Part shown: positions 18,278 to 28,014 of the stretch, piece after piece
How positions within the stretch are numbered: the stretch's first letter is position 1
How the letters are laid out: each line of letters begins with the position of its first letter
Source of the DNA: Bdellovibrio bacteriovorus
GTDB lineage: Bacteria > Bdellovibrionota > Bdellovibrionia > Bdellovibrionales > Bdellovibrionaceae
Length of the DNA stretch: 64,000 nt
Assembly (NCBI RefSeq): GCF_025558485.1
Contig: NZ_CP102930.1
Coordinates: forward strand, 2,232,001-2,296,000
Direction: 5' to 3'
Position numbers and translations under genes: made by a program
Notes under the pieces: generated by a model
Database searches by the model: none
What the model saw: the letters and a program-made list of their open reading frames with translations, nothing else
What the model was told of the DNA's origin: nothing

Positions 18278-20221
18278 TTAGATCGTCACCGGCCCTGTGT
18301 TACCAACAGGATCTCCTCCGGACGACCCTTTCTTTTCCGCCGCGTTCATGATCGCTGCGTTGGTGTCCTTTTTGGTATTACGGTATTTTTCAATTTCCGC
18401 AACAGCCGCACCATTCACCAGCATATCCACTTCGTGGCCGTCGATGGTTTCGTATTCAAGCAGAGCTTGAGTCAAACGTTCCAGCGCGTCCTGATGATCA
18501 CGCAGAATCTGAATGGAAACGTCGTAACCGTGCTTGATGATCTTTTCAACTTCAGAATCAATCTCTTCAGCTTTGGCTTCAGAGTATTCTTTCTGTTTGT
18601 TGCCGTAGTTCATACCCATAAAGACCGGATTATCGCGAGTCTCGTAAGCCAAAGGCCCCAGCTTGCTCATTCCCCACTCACACACCATGCGACGAGCGAT
18701 CTCTGTGGCACGTTCGATGTCGTTTCCGGCACCGGTTGTGATGTCTTTAAAGATCAGTTCTTCCGCAGCACGACCACCGAACAGGAAAGCGATCATGTTT
18801 TCAGCTTTGGACTTGGACAAAGACACGCTTTCTTTTTCCGGCAAAGTCTGGGTCACACCCAACGCCATACCGCGAGGGATGATCGTCACCTTGTGGATTG
18901 GATCCAAGCCACTCAGCTTTTTACCAACCAGTGTGTGTCCTGCTTCGTGGTAAGCCGTAACCTTTTTATCTTCATCAGAGATCACCATGGAACGTCTTTC
19001 CGCACCCATTGTGACTTTGTCTTTGGCTTTTTCGAAGTCTTCCATGTCCAGATACTTCTTGTCAGAACGAGCCGCCACCAAGGCCGCTTCATTCACAAGA
19101 TTTTCCAAATCCGCACCCGAGAAGCCCGGAGTTCCGCGCGCAATCTTGGAAGCATCCACATCAGGACCCAATGGAGTCTTACGCATATGAACAGCAAGAA
19201 TCTGCTCGCGACCTTTAAGGTCCGGCTTGTTCACGATCACACGACGGTCGAAACGACCCGGACGCAACAATGCTGGATCCAGAACGTCCGGACGATTTGT
19301 CGCGGCGATCATGATCACACCTTCAGAGGACTCAAAACCATCCATCTCAACCAACAACTGATTCAGAGTTTGCTCACGTTCATCGTGACCACCGCCCATA
19401 CCGGCACCACGATGGCGACCTACAGCATCGATCTCGTCAATAAAGATCAGGCACGGGGCATTCTTTTTACCTTGTTCAAACAAATCACGAACACGGCTGG
19501 CACCGACACCGACGAACATTTCAACGAAGTCAGAACCAGAGATTGTAAAGAACGGCACACCCGCTTCACCCGCCACAGCGCGCGCAAGCAAAGTCTTACC
19601 CGTCCCCGGAGAACCAACCAGCAAAACCCCTTTCGGGATACGGCCGCCCAGTTTTGTGTATTTTTTCGGATCTTTCAGGAAGCTCACGATCTCTTGCAGA
19701 TCTTCTTTGGCTTCATCCACACCTGCGACCTCCTTAAAGGTCACGCGGTTTTTATGCTCTGTCAGAAGACGCGCACGAGACTTGCCAAATGACATCGCCT
19801 TGCCGCCGCCCACTTGAATCTGGCGCATGATGAATAGGAACATCGCCACAATCAGGATCAGTGGCAACCAGTTCACGATCAGAGACTGGAAGAAACCACC
19901 GTTATCCGCACGCTCGTAGTTCGGAGTAATCCCATGCTGTTGCAGGAATTTATATCCTTCATCTTGCGTGTTACCGATGATGGCAAAGTGAGTTCCGTTA
20001 TATTTCTTTTCAAAATCAGGCTTCATCTCACCAACGATTTCACTGGTGTCCTGACGGAAAGTGACAGTTGCCACCTCGCCCGCTTTGACCGCTTCAGTGA
20101 ACTTGGAGAAATTGAAGTCAGCAATCGCTTTTTGATGCTTGCTCTCATAGGCTTGGAATAAAAACACAGCCATGATGATCAGGAAGAACCATAGAGCCAG
20201 CGTTTTCTGGGTTGATCGCAT
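18278..20221 (-). CDS. ftsH: ATP-dependent zinc metalloprotease FtsH
   Basis: A 647-residue membrane AAA protease that degrades misfolded membrane proteins and short-lived regulators. Two transmembrane helices (about 7-23 and 112-133) flank a periplasmic loop. The AAA domain has Walker A GSPGTGKT (203-210), IDEIDAVGR and the second region of homology. The zinc site is HEAGH (425-429). Length is normal. An intrinsic terminator follows, and 99 bases separate it from tilS. Confidence 0.98.
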   Translation of the reverse strand: MRSTQKTLALWFFLIIMAVFLFQAYESKHQKAIADFNFSKFTEAVKAGEVATVTFRQDTSEIVGEMKPDFEKKYNGTHFAIIGNTQDEGYKFLQQHGITPNYERADNGGFFQSLIVNWLPLILIVAMFLFIMRQIQVGGGKAMSFGKSRARLLTEHKNRVTFKEVAGVDEAKEDLQEIVSFLKDPKKYTKLGGRIPKGVLLVGSPGTGKTLLARAVAGEAGVPFFTISGSDFVEMFVGVGASRVRDLFEQGKKNAPCLIFIDEIDAVGRHRGAGMGGGHDEREQTLNQLLVEMDGFESSEGVIMIAATNRPDVLDPALLRPGRFDRRVIVNKPDLKGREQILAVHMRKTPLGPDVDASKIARGTPGFSGADLENLVNEAALVAARSDKKYLDMEDFEKAKDKVTMGAERRSMVISDEDKKVTAYHEAGHTLVGKKLSGLDPIHKVTIIPRGMALGVTQTLPEKESVSLSKSKAENMIAFLFGGRAAEELIFKDITTGAGNDIERATEIARRMVCEWGMSKLGPLAYETRDNPVFMGMNYGNKQKEYSEAKAEEIDSEVEKIIKHGYDVSIQILRDHQDALERLTQALLEYETIDGHEVDMLVNGAAVAEIEKYRNTKKDTNAAIMNAAEKKGSSGGDPVGNTGPVTI

Positions 20222-20320
20222 TTCAGTTCCTTTCAGTCGAAGGTCTAATTACCCCTCAAGGGTAGCATGATTACCATCTCAAAAAAAGAAACTTTAGAGT
20301 GAGAAATGAGTCCTCTCAAA

Positions 20321-21271
20321 TCAGGACTGGACCTTGATTTGCTCTGCGTTAACTTCCCATTGGCAACCAGCGACTTTGAATGTGATCACTTTTTGTGACT
20401 TGTCCAGGCGCTTTTGAATTTCTTCAAGGTGCGACTGAGAAAAATCTTTTTTCCCCAGCGAAAATAGATACTGGGCCAGCAATCTTTTTTGCTCAAAAGG
20501 ACTCAATGTGAGGTAAAAAGCCCTTTGCAGGCCCTGTGACTTATAAGCCTCATTTTGGCCCAAAAGATCCCCCCACGGGCGGTTCTCAATCTCTTGCGCT
20601 ATCGTTTCCAACGACCGGGCCAAGGCTGCTGTCGAGCCTCTGGAGCGCCTTTCAAGGGATTTTAACCATTCCTCCCGAAGCCAGTTGCGCAAAGGGTCCA
20701 GGGACTTGTTAGTTGGGTCTTCAAAGCTTCGCAGTTTTTCTTCGCGAAGGTATTTTTTAAGTTCTTTTTTAGAAATCTCTAAAAACGGACGGAACAAACC
20801 ATCCCGCAAAACATGCATTGCGGTAAAGCCTTGCGCCCCCGTCCCCCGGATCAAACGCATCAACCGGGTCTCCAAAAGGTCATCCCGATGATGGCCGGTG
20901 GCAACCAGATGAAACCCTTCGTCCTTCTTCAGACGCTCCACAGCTTCATAACGCAGGTCGCGATACTCTGCTTCTGATTTGGCCAATTGGGAGGCCTTTA
21001 AAGGGTAAAAATCCACGCCCAACTTTTTGCACAACCTTTCACAGAATTCCTGCGCTTCTTTACGATACTCACGGTTGGAATCCTCGCCGTGATGAAAATA
21101 GCACGCCCCCACAAGGTCTTTCTTATGCACCTTATTCAGCACCCGCAAAAGCGCCACGGAGTCCGTTCCCCCTGACAAGGCCACCAGAATCTTTTTATTC
21201 TGCAAACTGTGCAGCTTGATCAATTTCCAAACATGATGATCCAAATCCTGCTTTGCTCTTGTCAGCCTCAC
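20321..21271 (-). CDS. tilS: tRNA(Ile)-lysidine synthetase TilS
   Basis: A 316-residue PP-loop ATPase that converts C34 of the CAU isoleucine tRNA to lysidine. It has SGGTDS (about 34-39), GHHRDD and the RPFLEISKKEL motif. It is about 100 residues shorter than E. coli TilS and seems to lack the C-terminal tRNA-binding domains, like the short forms in some bacteria. It starts directly at the aldehyde dehydrogenase stop and lies next to ftsH, an order also common in Firmicutes. Confidence 0.93.
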   Translation of the reverse strand: MRLTRAKQDLDHHVWKLIKLHSLQNKKILVALSGGTDSVALLRVLNKVHKKDLVGACYFHHGEDSNREYRKEAQEFCERLCKKLGVDFYPLKASQLAKSEAEYRDLRYEAVERLKKDEGFHLVATGHHRDDLLETRLMRLIRGTGAQGFTAMHVLRDGLFRPFLEISKKELKKYLREEKLRSFEDPTNKSLDPLRNWLREEWLKSLERRSRGSTAALARSLETIAQEIENRPWGDLLGQNEAYKSQGLQRAFYLTLSPFEQKRLLAQYLFSLGKKDFSQSHLEEIQKRLDKSQKVITFKVAGCQWEVNAEQIKVQS

Positions 21272-22621
21272 TTAAGCTCCCGCGACAGCCACTGTTTTGA
21301 CATTCACAAATTCCATGATTCCAAAATGCCCCAGTTCCCGGCCGTAACCGGATTCTTTCACTCCCCCAAAAGGAATGCGCGCATCGGATTTCACATAATC
21401 ATTCACCACGACAAAACCAGCCTGCAACTCTTTTTCAATCAGCTCTTTGCCCTTGCTGGTGTTTCGAGTAAAGACACCGCCACCCAAACCAAACGGCGAG
21501 GAATTGGCAATTTCCAGCGCGGATTTTTCATCCCTGGCGATGAACACCGAAGCCACCGGACCGAAGACCTCTTCCTTATGAACTTCGGGATTGTCCTGCT
21601 CAAAAACCACCACCGTCGCAGGATAAAAAGCCCCCGGCCCCTGCGGAACAGAACCGCCCAGAATCACTTTGCCACCCCAGTTTTTTAATTTTTCCACCTG
21701 ACCGACAATGTTTTTTTGGAATTTCACTGACGCCAGCGGCGCCAGTTCCGCCGCTTTCATTTCATTGGCAAAGTGATGCAGGAAATCCCTGGCCACTTTT
21801 TCATGCACGATAAAACGCTTTCCCGCCACGCAGCTTTGCCCACAGTTGACCAGTCGGGCCTTGGCACAAACCCTGGCTGCCATTTCCACATCAGCATCAT
21901 CCAAAACCAGATACGCATCACTGCCCCCCAGTTCCAGAACAATTTTTTTCAAATTCTTTGCGGCCTCCATCGCAACCGCGCGCCCCCCTTGGCTGCTGCC
22001 AGTAAAGGTCACCCCATGAACTGCCGGATCAGCAATCACTTGCGCGGCCACCTCGTGATCCACCTGCAAGTTGCGCAGAAGTTTGTAATCCGCAGTAAGA
22101 TCATTAAAAATCTTTCCAATCAGCTCGGCTGTTCCGGCAGTCAGGTCCGCATGTTTTAACAAAATCACATTCCCCGCCATCAGGGCCGGAGCTGCAAATC
22201 GAAGCACCTGCCACAGAGGGAAATTCCACGGCATCACACTAAAGACAACCCCCAAAGGTTGAAAGCTGACCTCCGCATGAGCATACGGAGACGCCGGAGC
22301 GACTTGGTTTTTAAGCATGTTTTCAGCTTCAGTGGCATAATATTCACAGGTCACCGCACACTTTTCGACTTCGGCTTTTCCTTCTGCCAAAAGTTTTCCC
22401 ATTTCCTGATTCATGATTTGCGCAAGATCGGTCTTATGGGCGCGCAAGGCGGTGGCAAGTTTGTTTAAGACATTCGCGCGATCTTTAAAAGAAACCCTGC
22501 GCCACACTTGAAAATCTTTTGCTGCCTGTGCGATTTGTTTTTCCGCCTCAGCCCAGGTGAGGTGTTGATAGGATTTAAGAGTATCCCCTGTGGCGGGGTT
22601 CACGGTCTGAAAACTGCTCAT
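21272..22621 (-). CDS. NAD(P)-dependent aldehyde dehydrogenase, succinate-semialdehyde type
   Basis: A 449-residue aldehyde dehydrogenase, most like the short succinate-semialdehyde dehydrogenases (Sad/GabD2 type). It has MPWNFPLWQ, the glutamate motif LELGGSDAYLVLDDAD, the nucleophile cysteine in NCGQSCVAGKRF, and the C-terminal PFGGVKESGYGRELG. The ATG at 22621 has a perfect GGAGG six bases upstream; a longer frame to 22666 lacks one. Substrate choice is inferred from overall resemblance only. Confidence 0.88.
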   Translation of the reverse strand: MSSFQTVNPATGDTLKSYQHLTWAEAEKQIAQAAKDFQVWRRVSFKDRANVLNKLATALRAHKTDLAQIMNQEMGKLLAEGKAEVEKCAVTCEYYATEAENMLKNQVAPASPYAHAEVSFQPLGVVFSVMPWNFPLWQVLRFAAPALMAGNVILLKHADLTAGTAELIGKIFNDLTADYKLLRNLQVDHEVAAQVIADPAVHGVTFTGSSQGGRAVAMEAAKNLKKIVLELGGSDAYLVLDDADVEMAARVCAKARLVNCGQSCVAGKRFIVHEKVARDFLHHFANEMKAAELAPLASVKFQKNIVGQVEKLKNWGGKVILGGSVPQGPGAFYPATVVVFEQDNPEVHKEEVFGPVASVFIARDEKSALEIANSSPFGLGGGVFTRNTSKGKELIEKELQAGFVVVNDYVKSDARIPFGGVKESGYGRELGHFGIMEFVNVKTVAVAGA

Positions 22622-22693
22622 GACAACCTCCGAAAAGCTTAAGGTTGCCACACTAAATGAGATCACGCCTCTCTCGGCGCGTCGGATGGAATT

Positions 22694-22924
22694 TTACAAA
22701 GCGAAGAACACTTCCTGAAAGGAAATTACAAGTCCGCCCAAAAATGCCATGGTCATGGTTCCCCACGCCAAAGACTTATAGAACTTGCCAAGCTGCATGG
22801 CCCCGCGAGCGTAAACCCGCTCTGATGCCAAGGCCGGAATGGGCTTTAACACAGTTCGAATAAACTGATGGCAGCAGGCGCAAAATAAAGTCACAGAGAT
22901 CAGGCTTAAAAGCATTTGTTCCAT
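22694..22924 (-). CDS. small two-helix membrane protein, unknown
   Basis: A 76-residue protein with hydrophobic segments at about 3-19 and 50-70, so it should cross the inner membrane twice. The ATG at 22924 has GAAGAG upstream; a TTG at 22954 is an alternative. No family recognised. Confidence 0.5.
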   Translation of the reverse strand: MEQMLLSLISVTLFCACCHQFIRTVLKPIPALASERVYARGAMQLGKFYKSLAWGTMTMAFLGGLVISFQEVFFAL

Positions 22925-22972
22925 ACCGAACTCTTCGGCAGGAAGATGTCTCAACTTGAGATCTGCTTAGGT

Positions 22973-23344
22973 CTAGGATTTTTCCCCGGATGAAGAGTCC
23001 GGGCTGTCTTTTTTGATGATATCAATTTCAGCAGTGATCTTGAATTTGTGCGTTTCCGCAAACTTAGAAGCCTCTTTCACAAAATCAATTTTCTGAATGA
23101 TTCCCAGGATTTCCTTTGTCACTCTTTGAGTAACTTCTTCCTTGGATTTATTGGCCCCTTGAATCAGCAGATTCAAAGCCTCTTTGGGAAGTTTTAACTC
23201 AGAGACATAGGCGCGCAGACTTTCCTCGGTCATAAAGGCCGCACTGACACCTGCGGTGAAAACTTTTTTCACCGTGTCACCCAGAAGACCTTTCAGGTCC
23301 CCGGAATTATCCTTGTCATCTTTCTTGCTTCCATCAGTTGCCAT
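22973..23344 (-). CDS. small helical protein, phasin-like composition, unknown function
   Basis: A 123-residue, highly charged, mostly helical protein with acidic Ser/Lys-rich ends. The middle (about 20-100) is amphipathic helix with no transmembrane segment or catalytic motif. It overlaps the SRPBCC gene upstream by 11 bases, so the two are co-expressed. It may bind granules or lipids like phasins, but this is a guess from composition. Confidence 0.7.
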   Translation of the reverse strand: MATDGSKKDDKDNSGDLKGLLGDTVKKVFTAGVSAAFMTEESLRAYVSELKLPKEALNLLIQGANKSKEEVTQRVTKEILGIIQKIDFVKEASKFAETHKFKITAEIDIIKKDSPDSSSGEKS

Positions 23345-23765
23345 AAAGTTGTTTCACTCGTTTGTGATAGCTGCTGATCATATTTGGCAAATTCACACTG
23401 ACCAGAGCATTGGCAATAGGCCCCGGAACAAACATGCTGAAAGTCGCTTCCACAGAATAAGTGGCGCGGGTTTTTCCGGCTTCATCTTCCAGCTTCCAGG
23501 AACCGACAGATGTTTTAAACACATCACCAGAGGCAAATTCCCACGTGATCCCTTTGGGAGCCGTCTCTGTCATCCATAGAGAATACTTGAAACTCTTAAT
23601 CACAGACACGTTGTATTCCACCAGTTTGCGATTGCCTTCAGTCTTAAGCACAGTGCACTTTTTAACCTCAGGAAGAAACTCGTGATATTTTTCGTAGTCA
23701 GAGATGATTTTAAAGAATTGCTCGACCGTACAATTAAAGACTTCGGTTGTGGATGCTTTTGCCAT
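23334..23765 (-). CDS. SRPBCC/START-domain protein (RatA/Coq10 family)
   Basis: A 143-residue single-domain protein of the helix-grip fold: TVEQFFKIISDYEKYHEFLPEVKKC at the start is the family hallmark, followed by the seven-stranded sheet and a long C-terminal helix. Family members bind hydrophobic ligands (ubiquinone in Coq10) or, for E. coli RatA, act on ribosomes. Which applies here cannot be told. Confidence 0.85.
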   Translation of the reverse strand: MAKASTTEVFNCTVEQFFKIISDYEKYHEFLPEVKKCTVLKTEGNRKLVEYNVSVIKSFKYSLWMTETAPKGITWEFASGDVFKTSVGSWKLEDEAGKTRATYSVEATFSMFVPGPIANALVSVNLPNMISSYHKRVKQLYGN

Positions 23766-23861
23766 AGGCCTTTAGTGTGACTATTTGTTTACATCGAGTC
23801 AACGCGGGCCTAGACCATACTAATTTCTTAAAAAACGATTATGTTACGCGAGCGTGGACGC

Positions 23862-24155
23862 TTATTTCTTTTTGAAAAGGGCTTCAGCTGCGGCTCTCAG
23901 CGCCGCCTTTTTATCTTCGGCAGAATTCGCCCCTTTTCGAGGCGTGAAGTAATCACAGAAATTGGCGCGATCCTTTTCGCGAACCACATCGGCCTGCGTT
24001 TCGCGGCATTCATTATAGACCTTCGGATCATAGTGCTCACAATTTTTACAAACATGCACATCCGAGCGACAATGCGGGCACTCGTCACGACGGCCGACAT
24101 TCCCGGGGAATGTCAGCTCTTTGTTGCAATTAAAACAGTGCAGCGTTGTTGCCAT
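23862..24155 (-). CDS. small zinc-ribbon protein
   Basis: A 97-residue protein with eight cysteines in CxxC-type pairs: CFNC and CPHC form a zinc ribbon at 7-29, and CKNC, C and C form a second cluster at about 36-67 around an EHYDP motif. The C-terminus is a short Ala/Lys-rich helix. It is a nucleic-acid- or protein-binding type of fold; no function is known to me. It ends 96 bases before the SRPBCC gene's start region on the same strand. Confidence 0.8.
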   Translation of the reverse strand: MATTLHCFNCNKELTFPGNVGRRDECPHCRSDVHVCKNCEHYDPKVYNECRETQADVVREKDRANFCDYFTPRKGANSAEDKKAALRAAAEALFKKK

Positions 24156-24170
24156 GCTTCGCGAACCAGC

Positions 24171-25136
24171 CTATTTATTCGGTTTACGAGACAGATCGTG
24201 GAAGGCTTCAATCGTACGGATCGTTCCAGTCTGGGAACGCATCACCACAGAGTGACTTTTCGCTTTACCATCAGGAAGGAAACGAACACCCTTCAAGAAC
24301 GGCCCATCCGTCACACCAGTGGCCACAAACATCACAGAACCAGAAGCCAGTTCATCCACAGTGAATTTCTTATCCAGATCCTTGATACCCATACGAGTGG
24401 CACGTGCACGCTCTTCGTCATTTCTGAATTTCAAGCGCCCCTGGAAGTCCCCACCCAGACACTGCATCGCTGCTGCGGAAATCACACCTTCCGGTGCGCC
24501 ACCGATACCCATCAGTAGATCAATCCCTGAATCCGGCCATGCCGCCCCCACTGCCGCAGAAACGTCGCCATCACCAATCAAATGAATGCGCGCGCCTGTT
24601 CTGCGAACTTCCGCAATCAAAGCCTCGTGACGGGGGCGATTCAAAATCACCACGGTCAGATCGTTCACGGCTTTATCCAAAGCCTTTGCAACGGCGTGAA
24701 TATTTTCAGTCGCAGATTTATCAATATCAATAGAACCTTTGGCCGCAGGACCACAGGCAATTTTATCCATGTAAGTATCCGGCGCATGCAGGAACTTGCC
24801 TTTTTCAGCCACAGCGATCACAGAGATAGAGCCCACGCCACCTGTGGCACAGATTGTTGTACCTTCCAATGGGTCCAAAGCAATATCCAAAGCGGGGATG
24901 TCTCCGCCGGAAGTGTCACCGACTTTTTCGCCGATATACAACATCGGGGCTTCATCACGCTCCCCCTCACCGATCACCACGGTGCCATCCATACGAATGA
25001 TGTCGAAGGCCTTTCTCATGGCATCGACAGCGGCAGCATCGGCGGGTTTTTCCTCGCCTCTTCCCACCCAACGAGCGGAAGCCAAAGCGGCTGCTTCAGT
25101 CACACGTACGAATTCTAAAGCCAGGTTTCTGTCCAT
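24171..25136 (-). CDS. glpX: fructose-1,6-bisphosphatase, class II (GlpX)
   Basis: A 321-residue gluconeogenic phosphatase. It has the metal-binding motifs of the GlpX family: GEGERDEAPMLYIGE near 70, DPLEGT near 98, and MGIGGAPEGVI near 200. The ATG at 25136 is preceded by GGAGAAAG; an upstream in-frame extension to 25244 would run deep into the thioesterase gene and was rejected. It overlaps the end of that thioesterase gene by 22 bases. Confidence 0.96.
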   Translation of the reverse strand: MDRNLALEFVRVTEAAALASARWVGRGEEKPADAAAVDAMRKAFDIIRMDGTVVIGEGERDEAPMLYIGEKVGDTSGGDIPALDIALDPLEGTTICATGGVGSISVIAVAEKGKFLHAPDTYMDKIACGPAAKGSIDIDKSATENIHAVAKALDKAVNDLTVVILNRPRHEALIAEVRRTGARIHLIGDGDVSAAVGAAWPDSGIDLLMGIGGAPEGVISAAAMQCLGGDFQGRLKFRNDEERARATRMGIKDLDKKFTVDELASGSVMFVATGVTDGPFLKGVRFLPDGKAKSHSVVMRSQTGTIRTIEAFHDLSRKPNK

Positions 25137-25537
25137 GGTTCTTTCTCCAGTTCTGTATTCACAATGGCTTTCATATCTGCCGGAAGTCTTAATAATTTTA
25201 AATCCAACCCCAGTGGGACGTGGACGGTTTTTGCCACCGAACACACCTCGCCGTCACGTCCGTGCAGGCGATACTGGAACACCAGCCGATTGCCTTCCGT
25301 GCGGGCCTGAACCTCAATCTCCAGATCATCACCGAAGAAGGTGGGTTTCAGATGTTTCACCTGCGTCTCATAAACCGCAAAATGACTGGCAGACCCGGGC
25401 TTTTGATAATCCAGCAAACCCTTGGAATGCGCCCAGGACACCCGGGCTTCTTCATAAAATCTGAGGTAATTGCTGTGATGAACAATTCCCATCAGGTCTG
25501 TTTCGTAAAACTGCACTTTGTGACGATGAATAAACAT
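25115..25537 (-). CDS. acyl-CoA thioesterase, hot-dog fold (YbgC/4-hydroxybenzoyl-CoA type)
   Basis: A 140-residue hot-dog-fold enzyme. The catalytic region YETDLMGIVHHSNYLRFYEEAR (about 10-31), with its conserved Asp and His, is the signature of the 4-hydroxybenzoyl-CoA thioesterase/YbgC group. It would hydrolyse short acyl-CoA or acyl-ACP. It is divergent from pgsA and co-transcribed with glpX. Confidence 0.9.
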   Translation of the reverse strand: MFIHRHKVQFYETDLMGIVHHSNYLRFYEEARVSWAHSKGLLDYQKPGSASHFAVYETQVKHLKPTFFGDDLEIEVQARTEGNRLVFQYRLHGRDGEVCSVAKTVHVPLGLDLKLLRLPADMKAIVNTELEKEPWTETWL

Positions 25538-25601
25538 TGATTATTACTATTCTAAATTGCTACCTTAAGTCCAGTACGCTGTCGCATTTAATTTCTAGCT
25601 G

Positions 25602-25620
25602 CGTTGCAACCTCTGCAACG
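25602..25620. repeat. perfect inverted repeat between divergent thioesterase and pgsA genes
   Basis: CGTTGCA (25602-25608) and TGCAACG (25614-25620) are exact inverted arms with a 5-base centre, in the leader of pgsA. It could be an operator or a small RNA hairpin. Confidence 0.4.
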
Positions 25621-25662
25621 TATCGTGACTGTGTGCAGAGACTTCAACGGAATGGAGAGCCT

Positions 25663-26226
25663 GTGGCCGCGACTGAGTTTCAAAAGAATCTTGCAACCAG
25701 AATCACACTGAGCCGTGTGTTTTTTGTGCCTGTTATTGTGGCACTGATGTGGCCCAATACAATGCCTTGGAATATTGCCGCTGCCTGCTGCTTTATTCTG
25801 GCCTCTATCACGGACTACTACGACGGTTACTATGCGCGTAAGTACAACGCCGTCAGCAATTTCGGTAAATTCATGGACCCTATTGCTGATAAAATTCTGG
25901 TCACCAGCGTCCTGGCGATGCTTTTGGCTCAGGGCAAAATCGACGCTTGGATGGTGATTATTATTCTGGCCCGAGACAACTTTATCGGGGGTATTCGCTC
26001 AGTTGCCGCGGCAGATCAAATTATTATTGCCGCCAAACCCGCAGGAAAGTGGAAGACCGCCATGCAGATGGTCGCTATTCCCATTGTAATTATTGGAAAT
26101 ATGGACCCCCTCGTCCCTTATTTGGACAAAATCGGCTACGGGGTCTTGTGGGTCAGCGTCATTTTGAGTATAACCAGCGGTATTGAGTACTATTTAGGCT
26201 ATCTTAAAAGTCGCAAAGCGGACTGA
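25663..26226 (+). CDS. pgsA: CDP-diacylglycerol-glycerol-3-phosphate 3-phosphatidyltransferase
   Basis: A 187-residue inner-membrane enzyme making phosphatidylglycerol phosphate. The CDP-alcohol phosphotransferase motif is complete: DYYDGYYAR, then G and FMDPIAD. Four to five membrane helices are visible. I chose GTG at 25663 because GGAG lies five bases upstream and the length is then normal; the open frame extends further up without a ribosome binding site. Confidence 0.93.
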   Translation: MAATEFQKNLATRITLSRVFFVPVIVALMWPNTMPWNIAAACCFILASITDYYDGYYARKYNAVSNFGKFMDPIADKILVTSVLAMLLAQGKIDAWMVIIILARDNFIGGIRSVAAADQIIIAAKPAGKWKTAMQMVAIPIVIIGNMDPLVPYLDKIGYGVLWVSVILSITSGIEYYLGYLKSRKAD

Positions 26227-26239
26227 AAAGAAAACACGT

Positions 26240-26380
26240 ATGTTAATGCAATACACTCCCAGTAACTGGTTCTTTATCTTCTTGGCGCTGCTTTTGTGCA
26301 GCTTCGTGAAGCTTTCATCTGGGAAGCCGCAAAGTCCGATTCAATACGCCAGCGCCTCGATCATTTCAGCACTTCGCTAA
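26240..26380 (+). CDS. possible 46-residue membrane peptide
   Basis: A short open frame of 46 residues lies 13 bases after pgsA and before a terminator. Residues about 9-27 (NWFFIFLALLLCSFVKL) would form one membrane helix. The ribosome binding site is weak and there is no recognisable family, so it is only a candidate. Confidence 0.35.
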   Translation: MLMQYTPSNWFFIFLALLLCSFVKLSSGKPQSPIQYASASIISALR

Positions 26381-26401
26381 AATCAAAAAAACCGGGAATA
26401 A

Positions 26402-26431
26402 AAAAAGCAGACTTACAAGGTCTGCTTTTTT
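26402..26431. terminator. bidirectional intrinsic terminator
   Basis: The stem AAAAAGCAGAC (26402-26412) / GTCTGCTTTTT (26420-26430) with a 7-base loop has A and T runs on both sides. It ends pgsA transcripts from the left and the efflux operon from the right. Confidence 0.85.
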
Positions 26432-26434
26432 CGT

Positions 26435-27994
26435 TTAATGAGCATCCACGACCGTGGTGGTTTTTCCTTTAAAGCGAATCAAGGCCAGCGGGATGAATGC
26501 CGTTGCAAAAACAATCATCATCATAAACATCATCTGGGTAAAGCTTAACATAAAGACCTGATTCTGAATTCGCGCATACAGACTTTTCAGAGCCGCTTCA
26601 GTGCCCGTTGCCATTCCCAAACCGTCACTCATCTTCGTCCCCAAACTGTTGGCCGAGGAATAGTAAACATTCTGAGTATTGGCATTCAGAAGTGACACTT
26701 TGGAGGTCAGATCCAAATAATTCTGATGGCTGTTTTTATTTAGCATCGTTCCAATCAAGGCAATCCCGACACTGCCCCCGATCTGGCGTGACAGATTCAA
26801 CAAACCTGAAACCTGCCCCATTTCGATACCTTTGAACTGGCTTAAGATCGAAGAGTTGATCGGCACAAAGATAAAGGCCATGCCAAATCCACGAATAAAC
26901 AGCACACGCAACAGCTCCCCTTCCGAGGACAGCGGCGACAGAAGTGTCATGGAATACAAACAAAGCTCCAAAGACACCAGCCCCACAAAGATCAGCTTGC
27001 GCGGGTCCACACCACGATACATGGATTGCCCGATCATGGGCATCATCGCCGCCGTCAATAAAGACCCTGGAATAAACAACAACCCGATCTGAGTCGCATC
27101 ATAGTGAAGTGTTCTGGAAACAAAAACCGGCAGGATAAAGACAACCCCATACAGGAAAAATCCAATCATCGACATCAGAAACACACCATTGCTGACAATC
27201 GGCTGCAAGAACAGTCGTACATTGATGATAGGATTCTTCACTCGCAGTTCCCACCACACAAACAGCGGCAGACTGACGACGGCAATAATCGAATTCAGAA
27301 TGATAATATTGGAGGAGAACCAATCATCCGCCTCCCCACGCTCCAGAACGTATTGCAGACAGCCGATCCCCAGAACCAGGAAAGTCAGACCCCAAATATC
27401 CAGTTCCGGTTTTTCGTTTTCCTTACCGGGTTCCTTCTCGCGATCAAAGATCACAAGGCTGCCAATAAAGAGTGCAATGATCCCCAAGGGAAGATTGATA
27501 TTGAAAATAGATCTCCACCCGAAGGTGTCTGTCAGATAGCCACCCAAAACAGGCCCCAGCGCTGGACCGATCATCACGCTCATCCCGAAGATCGCACCAG
27601 CAATGCCGGCCTTTTCCTTCGGGAACTGTTCATAAATCAAAGTCTGCGATGTCGGCAACAAAGCACCGCCCGCCATCCCCTGCAGAATTCGGAAAACAAT
27701 CAGGGCTTCCAGATTTGGAGCCAGACCGCAGGCCACCGAAGTCAGTGTGAAAAGGGCAATACACCCCAGGAAATACACACGGCGCCCAATACGCTCCCCC
27801 AACCAGGCCGAAACCGGCAGAACAATGGCATTGGCAATGGCATAGCCCGTGATGACCATACTGATGTCCTCCAAGGTGGCACCCAGATTTCCCATCATGG
27901 ACGACAGGGCCACATTCACGATGGAGGCATCGACGATCTCAAGCAAGGAGGCCATTACGGCCACCACGACTATCAGTACGGATTCTCTTTTCAT
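26435..27994 (-). CDS. DHA2-family multidrug efflux MFS transporter (EmrB-like)
   Basis: A 519-residue transporter with about 14 membrane helices, the drug:H+ antiporter-2 topology. The TM1 motif ASLLEIVDASIVNVAL and the motif C region GPALGPVLGGYLTD, plus WRSIFNINLPLG, are characteristic of EmrB/QacA. It follows a HlyD-type adaptor and a TolC-type channel, so the three form an EmrAB-TolC pump. The substrate is unknown. The divergent MarR gene is the probable regulator. Confidence 0.94.
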   Translation of the reverse strand: MKRESVLIVVVAVMASLLEIVDASIVNVALSSMMGNLGATLEDISMVITGYAIANAIVLPVSAWLGERIGRRVYFLGCIALFTLTSVACGLAPNLEALIVFRILQGMAGGALLPTSQTLIYEQFPKEKAGIAGAIFGMSVMIGPALGPVLGGYLTDTFGWRSIFNINLPLGIIALFIGSLVIFDREKEPGKENEKPELDIWGLTFLVLGIGCLQYVLERGEADDWFSSNIIILNSIIAVVSLPLFVWWELRVKNPIINVRLFLQPIVSNGVFLMSMIGFFLYGVVFILPVFVSRTLHYDATQIGLLFIPGSLLTAAMMPMIGQSMYRGVDPRKLIFVGLVSLELCLYSMTLLSPLSSEGELLRVLFIRGFGMAFIFVPINSSILSQFKGIEMGQVSGLLNLSRQIGGSVGIALIGTMLNKNSHQNYLDLTSKVSLLNANTQNVYYSSANSLGTKMSDGLGMATGTEAALKSLYARIQNQVFMLSFTQMMFMMMIVFATAFIPLALIRFKGKTTTVVDAH

Positions 27995-28014
27995 AATAGC
28001 CTCGCGGCAAATTC

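Noticed and set aside
18263..19792. 509-codon plus-strand open frame antisense to ftsH
   Set aside because: It is the shadow of a perfect ftsH gene on the other strand, crosses the ftsH terminator, and gives a His/Arg/Thr-rich peptide with no family.
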